A DNA stretch of 64,000 nucleotides from Methanoculleus marisnigri JR1 (lineage in GTDB: Archaea > Halobacteriota > Methanomicrobia > Methanomicrobiales > Methanoculleaceae). Under the pieces are notes generated by a model. It saw only the letters and a program-made list of their open reading frames with translations. It had not been told where the DNA came from and ran no database searches. Shown here piece after piece: positions 59,095 through 64,000 of the stretch. The position numbers and the translations under genes were made by a program. The stretch's first letter is position 1, and each line of letters begins with the position of its first letter. The stretch is taken from assembly GCF_000015825.1 (NCBI RefSeq), contig NC_009051.1:124001-188000 (forward strand), in the 5' to 3' direction.

Positions 59095-60057
59095 GTGAAA
59101 CACCCCACTCTCGCCAAAGCCGCCGCAGTCCTCATTACCGTCGCGTTGCTCGCGATCCTGCTCTCCCAGGTGAGCGTAGCGGACGTCATCACCACCCTCA
59201 CGAGCATCAACCCTCTCTACTTGGTCGCTGGGTATTTCCTCTATGCCTTCAGCTACTTCTTCAGGGCGTTGCGGTTTCATGTCCTCCTGAACAGAGAGGT
59301 GGGGCTGCGTGACCTCTTTCAGATCGTGTGCGTGCACAATATGGTGAACAGTATCCTGCCAGCCAAGACAGGGGAACTCTCCTATATCTATCTGCTGAAG
59401 AAGGTACACAAGCGGAGTGTTGGGGAAGGGGTGGCGACGCTTGTAATGGCACGGGTGTTTGATTTCATTGCAATAACTGTGTTATTTTTTTGCTCAATAC
59501 TTATGATCGAAGATTTACCTCCGACTGTTCAGAATGGCATCGTGATCATTGCGATATTTATGATCGTAATGATCGCTCTGCTTATCGGACTGCTCTACTT
59601 TGGAAGGCCGTTTCTCAACACTATTGAAAGGGTTTTCAAGTATGTTCATCTAGATAGAAGGAGGTTTGGCGCCTATCTGTTAATAAAATTTGATGAAGTA
59701 GTTGGAGCCCTAGAGGAGGTAAGGGTTTCAAGGAATTTGTTCTTTGTAGGCTTAATGTCCTTTTTGATCTGGTCTCTTAATTACGCAGTGGTTTATCTCC
59801 TCCTTTCAAGCATGCACATCGCTCTATCATTACAGAAAGTCATTTTGGGTTCAACATTCACTCTACTCACGAGCCTTCTGCCTATACAGGGTATTGGGGG
59901 CTTTGGCACGACTGAAGGGGTCTGGACACTGGTCTTCGTTCAGTTAGGGATGCCCATGGATATTGCCATCACTTCGGGTCTGGTTTACCATATTCTCGTA
60001 GTTATTTATTATGTGGTGCTGGGTATGTGGGGTATTGTAGCAATTAAGCATAGGTAA
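59095..60057 (+). CDS. Flippase-like membrane protein (UPF0104/AglD-type C-terminal family)
   Basis: The GTG at 59095 is preferred: GTGATC lies five bases before it and a TATA-like GTTATATG is at 59050-59057. The ATG at 59065 would lie before the expected transcript start. The 320-residue protein has about eight helices with 'NMVNSILPAKTGELSYIYLL', 'VATLVMARVFDFIAI' and 'LLPIQGIGGFGTTEGVWTLV', the signatures of the lysylphosphatidylglycerol synthase/UPF0104 membrane family. Relatives are implicated in lipid or lipid-linked sugar movement. DNA changes from GC-rich to AT-rich within the gene near 59.46 kb. Confidence 0.85.
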   Translation: MKHPTLAKAAAVLITVALLAILLSQVSVADVITTLTSINPLYLVAGYFLYAFSYFFRALRFHVLLNREVGLRDLFQIVCVHNMVNSILPAKTGELSYIYLLKKVHKRSVGEGVATLVMARVFDFIAITVLFFCSILMIEDLPPTVQNGIVIIAIFMIVMIALLIGLLYFGRPFLNTIERVFKYVHLDRRRFGAYLLIKFDEVVGALEEVRVSRNLFFVGLMSFLIWSLNYAVVYLLLSSMHIALSLQKVILGSTFTLLTSLLPIQGIGGFGTTEGVWTLVFVQLGMPMDIAITSGLVYHILVVIYYVVLGMWGIVAIKHR

Positions 60058-60150
60058 TAGTCTCAAAACTATACGAGATCGCAAAGAGACTAGATTGGGA
60101 TGCCCCCTTGTGGCAGAGGTTTTGGGGCAATCTCAATGATAGTTTATTTT
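60058..60150. other. Short intergenic stretch with TTTTGGGG element
   Basis: GGCAGAGGTTTTGGGGCAAT (60112-60131) is a fourth relative of the hairpin element seen at 54.4, 58.4 and 59.0 kb. It separates the convergent flippase-like and methyltransferase genes. Confidence 0.45.
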
Positions 60151-60934
60151 TTACCTGTTTATGGTCTGGTGTATTTGGTAAGTAGATTCCAAACCCATAG
60201 ATCCCTTTGATGCCACGGCAATAATGTGTTTTGTAAATATCTTTGTTGTTTTATGTCCGTAAAGTAGAAATAAAGCACGAAATAAAATATTGATCGTAGA
60301 CACCAGATATTTGGCAATGTAATTCAGTGGATTGTAATAGAATATGTATATGTTCTGGGGGTAAATCTTCACTTTTCTAAACGAAGCATTTTTTTAACAC
60401 CTGTGAAAGGCTTACCTCAGTGAATGATAACTCGTGAGTAAAATCTATGTATCTGATGGTACTGGCTAACAGCGGGTTTGCAGCATTAGGAACTTTAAGA
60501 ATCAATTTTCCATTTGATGTAAGTTTCTGATAAGCCAGATCTAGGAATCGAATAACCTCCTGTTTCTCGAAGTGTTCAAGAACATCATTCATGACAATCG
60601 CATCAAAGAGTTCAGTAGTTTCTTCCAGAAAAGAAAAGATGTCACTCATTCTGACGGTATAACCGTGTTCTCTACAAAAATGAATGTTTTCTGGGCTTAG
60701 ATCAATGCCAAGGTAGTTGCGGTAGCCCTCCTTCTCTAAGAAATTGAGAAAATGTCCCATACCACATCCAAGATCAAGAATTCTGGCATCTTTCTGCACA
60801 GGAAGATGCATTAAATAGTTCCTTCTAAAGTATTTATGATAAATCGGAAATTCATCCGCACCGCCATGGTGAATTCTACCTAAAAAAGTGGAGGTATATG
60901 ACCCGTATAGCCGTTCTTTCTCTGTCGTGTCCAT
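60151..60934 (-). pseudogene. SAM-dependent methyltransferase frameshifted in a seven-A run
   Basis: The first frame (60934 to 60377) has 'ARILDLGCGMGHFLNFLEKE', 'YLGIDLSPENIHFC', 'FDAIVMNDVLEHFEKQEVI' and 'KLILKVPNAANPL', a class I methyltransferase, and ends abruptly in 'VLKKCFV'. Removing one A from the run of seven (60389-60395) continues the frame to 60151 as 'VLKNASFRKVKIYPQNIYIF' ... 'KIFTKHIIAVASKG', the expected family ending. So a one-base insertion truncates the protein after the core fold. It may be inactive, slippage-corrected or a sequencing error. The intact core might still work. Confidence 0.8.
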
Positions 60935-61027
60935 TTTAGTCCTCTTCTCCCTGATTGCCTGATCAAATGTGTTTCTATACTTGATAAATCATTGAATCAT
61001 AGTGTAATCGATTTTTTAGGGTAAATA

Positions 61028-62137
61028 CTATTCATTGCTTAATATGTTTTCATAGAGATCGGAATATTTCTTCGTGACTGAACTCCAAGAGAACTGCTGT
61101 TCAACCCGCCTTCTCCCTTGTGTCCCCAGTTCTCTACACCGTTTGGGGTCGTTTATTAACGTAAGCAGTTGGTTCTTAATGGCCTCCGAATCTTTCGGTG
61201 GCACGAGTAGGGCTGCATCATCAACCACTTCCGCGCAGCCGGTTTTGTTAGATGTAATGACAGCACACTCAGCCGACATTGCTTCAATGAGAACAAGGCC
61301 GAAACTTTCTGAGGTACTCGGTAATACAAAGATGGCTGCGGATCCATACTCCTGTTTTAACTGCTCTGGTTTAAGATGACCCCGGAATTTCACCTTATGT
61401 TCAAGGTGCATCCGTTCAACCAGATCCTCTAATTGTGGTCTGTACGGTCCATCTCCACAGATGACATATTCGAACCCTTCGATGTCCTTCATTGCTTCAA
61501 TGACAAACTGAATTCCTTTCATTTCGAAAAGTCTGCTCACAGTGAGGATTTTTCTCTCTTTTCTCTGTGGAATGTATGTATCAACAAAGATGCCGTTTGG
61601 AATAACAGCTATCTTCCTCTCCCCATAATTCCTGATGATTTCTCCTTTCAGGTAGTTTGAGGGAGAAGTTACATATCTAGCCCTATTTAATACGATAGTT
61701 GAAAATGGTTTGAATAGGACGTGCTGAAACTGAAATCGATCCGGGTTATGTCCGGGAACATCACTGCCATGGGTTGTCACGATATATGGTATTTTCTTAT
61801 GATAGTGACTTGAAACGGCACCTGTAGGGATGATGAAGTGTGTATGATTGATGTCATAGTTATTTTCCTTTAGCAGTTTTGGCAAAAGGCGACCTGCGGA
61901 GATACAGTATGAGAGCATTTCATGGAAGGTGCACATCTCAAGTTTTTTCCGGATGCTCGGAACCCGGTATATCTGCACCCCGTTGAGATACTCTTGCTTT
62001 GGTAGTTCCTTATATCCCATCGTGACAACATCTACCTCGTGCCCCTGACGGACGAGCTCTTCTGACAGTGATTTCGTTACCGGGGCCGCTCCGCCGCCCA
62101 ATGGCGGGTACTCATAGTTCAGCATCAGGATTTTCAT
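61028..62137 (-). CDS. GT4-family glycosyltransferase
   Basis: The ATG at 62137 overlaps the upstream TGA (ATGA). Longer in-frame sequence to 62614 is antisense to the GT2 gene and not real. The 369-residue protein begins 'KILMLNYEYPPLGGGAAPVT', followed by 'VTTHGSDVPGHNPDRF', 'VIPNGIFVDTYIP', 'VSRLFEMKGIQFVIEAM' and 'PSTSESFGLVLIEAMSAECA' with the E-X7-E site. It acts on the cytosolic face in glycan assembly. Its DNA is AT-rich although the two upstream genes of the same operon are GC-rich, so it was probably exchanged. Confidence 0.92.
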   Translation of the reverse strand: MKILMLNYEYPPLGGGAAPVTKSLSEELVRQGHEVDVVTMGYKELPKQEYLNGVQIYRVPSIRKKLEMCTFHEMLSYCISAGRLLPKLLKENNYDINHTHFIIPTGAVSSHYHKKIPYIVTTHGSDVPGHNPDRFQFQHVLFKPFSTIVLNRARYVTSPSNYLKGEIIRNYGERKIAVIPNGIFVDTYIPQRKERKILTVSRLFEMKGIQFVIEAMKDIEGFEYVICGDGPYRPQLEDLVERMHLEHKVKFRGHLKPEQLKQEYGSAAIFVLPSTSESFGLVLIEAMSAECAVITSNKTGCAEVVDDAALLVPPKDSEAIKNQLLTLINDPKRCRELGTQGRRRVEQQFSWSSVTKKYSDLYENILSNE

Positions 62138-63078
62138 TGAACCATGTGCTCCACGAGATATGGTTTCCTTCCGTTCTGCCCGTAGTAGACCTTCAGCAGG
62201 ATATCTGCGAGGATCCCGAAGGCGACAAACTGCACGCCGACGATCAGAAGAACCAGCGCGACCAGGAACAGAGGGCGATCCGTGAGCCCCATCCCCAGGA
62301 ACAGCCGGGAAATGCCCAGGTACAGGGCGAGGGCAAGCCCGACTCCCGCCATCACCAGCCCCGCCCCCCCGAACACATGCATCGGCCTGACCGAATATCG
62401 CTGCCAGAAGACAATCACGAGGAGGTCCAGGAAACCCTTGGCCAGGCGAACCCAGTTGTATTTGCTCCGCCCAAAGGAGCGGTCCCGGTGGTTGGTCTGC
62501 AGTTCCCCGACGTGGTAGCCCTTCCAGAGGAGCATCGCCGGGATGTAGCGGTGCAGTTCCCCGTAGAGTTCCAGGTCTTTGACGCACTCTCTCCGATAGG
62601 CCCGGAGCGTACACCCGGAGTCGTGGATCGTCTCGTGGGTGAGGGTTTTCCTCAGGAGGTTGGCAAACTTCGAGAAGATCTTCTTGGAGAGCGGGTCGTG
62701 ACGGTTGTAGCGCCAGCCGCAGACGACGTCGAGGTCGTCGGCTTCCATCTTTTCGAGGAGCCTCGGGATATCGTGCGGGTCGTTCTGGAGGTCCGCGTCC
62801 ATGGTGACGATGACCTCACCCCCGGCGTGGTCGAATCCAGCCTTCATCGCGGCGCTCTGCCCGAAGTTGCTCCGGAACTTGACGAGCCTGACGGCAGGGT
62901 CCCGTTCGTGGAGGGCGCGGAGACGCTCGAACGTCGCGTCGGTCGAACCGTCGTCCACGAAGACGATCTCGTAACTCCTGCCCGATGCGGAGAGCACCTC
63001 GTGCAGTTCCTCGTAGAGCAGGCCGACGCTCTCTTCCTCATTGTATGCCGGGATCACGACCGAGAGTTCGACACCCAT
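62134..63078 (-). CDS. GT2 glycosyltransferase, DPM1/GtrB-like with two membrane helices
   Basis: The 314-residue protein has a GT-A domain with 'LSVVIPAYNEEESVGLLYEE', 'IVFVDDGSTDAT', 'VTMDADLQNDPHDIPRLLEK' (DAD metal site) and 'RDRSFGRSKYNWVRLAKGFL', followed by two membrane helices (about residues 235-255 and 270-295). Such enzymes load glucose, mannose or similar sugars onto a polyprenyl or dolichyl phosphate, supplying GT-C enzymes such as the protein at 56065 or AglB. It overlaps its neighbours at both ends, forming a three-gene operon. Confidence 0.93.
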   Translation of the reverse strand: MGVELSVVIPAYNEEESVGLLYEELHEVLSASGRSYEIVFVDDGSTDATFERLRALHERDPAVRLVKFRSNFGQSAAMKAGFDHAGGEVIVTMDADLQNDPHDIPRLLEKMEADDLDVVCGWRYNRHDPLSKKIFSKFANLLRKTLTHETIHDSGCTLRAYRRECVKDLELYGELHRYIPAMLLWKGYHVGELQTNHRDRSFGRSKYNWVRLAKGFLDLLVIVFWQRYSVRPMHVFGGAGLVMAGVGLALALYLGISRLFLGMGLTDRPLFLVALVLLIVGVQFVAFGILADILLKVYYGQNGRKPYLVEHMVQ

Positions 63079-64000
63079 GCTGCATACCTCCGTAATCCTT
63101 CTTCAAGCGATACCTGCGGGCGCCAGCCGAGATTCCGCTCCGCCTTCTTCGTGTCGGCGAAGGTGTGCTCGGCATCGCCTTTTACCGTATCCGCATACCT
63201 GATCTCGGATGAACTCCCGGTGGTCTCGATGATCGTCTCGGCAAGTGTCTGGATGGAGACCCGGTGCCCTCCACCAATGTTGTAGGCCCCCTCACCCTTC
63301 TGCATGGCGATGAGGTTTGCCCGGACGATGTCCTTGATGTTGGTGAAGTCCCTGGTCTTCGTTCCGTCGCCGAAGATCGTGATCGGCTCGTTTGCGAGGG
63401 CTTTTCGGGTGAAGATGCTGATCGCGAGATCCGGCCGCATCCTCGGGCCGTAGACGGTGAAGTACCGCAAAGACACCGACTTTAACCCGTAGAGTTCCGA
63501 AAAGACCCGGCAGTACTCCTCGGCCGCGAGTTTCGAGACGCCGTAGGGGGAGACCGGCCGCCGGGGGTGGTCTTCGTCGAAGGGGAGGTACTCCACGGTC
63601 CCGTAGACCGACGAGGAGGAGGCGTTGATGATCTTTTTCACGCCGGAGTCCCGGGATGCTTCCAGCAGATTGAGTGTCCCGGTAGCGTTCACCTCATGGG
63701 GTTTTATGGGGTCTTCAACCGAGATGCGGACGCCTGCCTGCGCCGCCTCGTGAAAGACGTAGTCTGTGCCTTCGAGGAGCCGGGTGAGGGTATCCCTGTT
63801 CCGGATGTCGCCGACTTCGAGGGTGAAGTTTTTGTTCTCCAAGAAAGGCTGGATATTGCTTTTTTTGATCTCGGGGTCGTAGTAGGGGTCGAAGTTGTCC
63901 AGGCAGACGACCTCGTGGCCGTCGTCGAGCAGCCGCTCGATGATGTGGGAGCCGATGAACCCGGCCCCGCCGGTGACTAATATCCGAATGTTCTGTCCCT
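63054..64000 (-). CDS. NAD-dependent nucleotide-sugar epimerase, 5' end outside window
   Basis: The frame is open to the right edge: upstream of the TTG at 63842 it continues as 'RILVTGGAGFIGSHIIERLL' and 'DDGHEVVCLDNFDPYYDP', so the true start is at or just beyond base 64000. It shows 'VFHEAAQAGVRISVEDP', 'INASSSSVYGT', 'SPYGVSKLAAEEYCRVF' (Tyr-X3-Lys) and 'LRYFTVYGPRMRPDLAI', the pattern of UDP-glucose/UDP-glucuronate 4-epimerase-like enzymes. It supplies an epimerised UDP-sugar for the locus. The end overlaps the GT2 gene by 25 bases. Confidence 0.9.
   Translation of the reverse strand, partial: GQNIRILVTGGAGFIGSHIIERLLDDGHEVVCLDNFDPYYDPEIKKSNIQPFLENKNFTLEVGDIRNRDTLTRLLEGTDYVFHEAAQAGVRISVEDPIKPHEVNATGTLNLLEASRDSGVKKIINASSSSVYGTVEYLPFDEDHPRRPVSPYGVSKLAAEEYCRVFSELYGLKSVSLRYFTVYGPRMRPDLAISIFTRKALANEPITIFGDGTKTRDFTNIKDIVRANLIAMQKGEGAYNIGGGHRVSIQTLAETIIETTGSSSEIRYADTVKGDAEHTFADTKKAERNLGWRPQVSLEEGLRRYAAWVSNSRS

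Overview
The window is high-GC archaeal DNA, most like a hydrogenotrophic methanogen of the Methanomicrobiales (Methanoculleus-like). That name is an inference from gene content, not a database match. The evidence is archaeal TATA boxes, many leaderless or near-leaderless starts, strong GGAGGTGA-type ribosome sites, an AglB-type oligosaccharyltransferase, an archaetidylinositol-phosphate-synthase-like enzyme, ArgJ, rubrerythrin, iron-sulfur flavoproteins and a many-PAS sensor kinase. No tRNA, rRNA, CRISPR array or complete insertion sequence was found.

Region 1 (1-12.5 kb) is an accessory block of exported, lipoprotein and membrane-anchored proteins of unknown function. They are assembled from a few reused parts: a metzincin-type prodomain, a short C-terminal DFxxxP...YEGAYY domain, a shared C-terminal membrane anchor, a shared signal peptide, a shared promoter block and a conserved, probably structured 5' leader present twice. 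An ArsR-like membrane regulator sits beside inverted repeats that look like its operators.

Region 2 (12.7-23.6 kb) is core-like: an ADP-ribosylglycohydrolase, the argC-CBS-argJ-argB cluster with overlapping starts and stops, chorismate mutase, an M50-type membrane protease, an eight-PAS histidine kinase and two translationally coupled iron-sulfur flavoproteins.

Region 3 (23.7-31.5 kb) is a stress and redox block: a BCCT osmolyte transporter coupled to a double UspA protein, an operon of zinc ribbon, a 41-residue desulforedoxin, a cysteine-less AhpD-like protein and peroxiredoxin, a third flavoprotein, a CDF metal exporter, rubrerythrin and a glutaredoxin-thioredoxin reductase fusion. A hairpin repeat array lies between the exporter and rubrerythrin.

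Region 4 (31.5-41.4 kb) mixes membrane and glycan genes (CDP-alcohol phosphotransferase, AglB) with a toxin-antitoxin and repeat island. The island holds two divergent MNT/HEPN modules (one toxin broken by a stop codon), two RelBE-type modules flanking a 49-bp hairpin array, a YhcG-type nuclease remnant, a 22-bp tandem repeat, an AlbA_2-type regulator and a duplicated, truncated 5' end of a glycosyltransferase gene.

Region 5 (41.3-64 kb) is a surface polysaccharide locus: glycosyltransferases, rmlC-rmlB-rmlD-rmlA for dTDP-rhamnose, a Wzm/Wzt-type ABC exporter, a very long methyltransferase/coiled-coil/double-GT2 protein, further methyltransferases, membrane proteins and a nucleotide-sugar epimerase at the right edge. 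Base composition falls clearly between about 50.5 and 62 kb, where gene remnants and dispersed hairpin elements accumulate, suggesting horizontally acquired and rearranged DNA.
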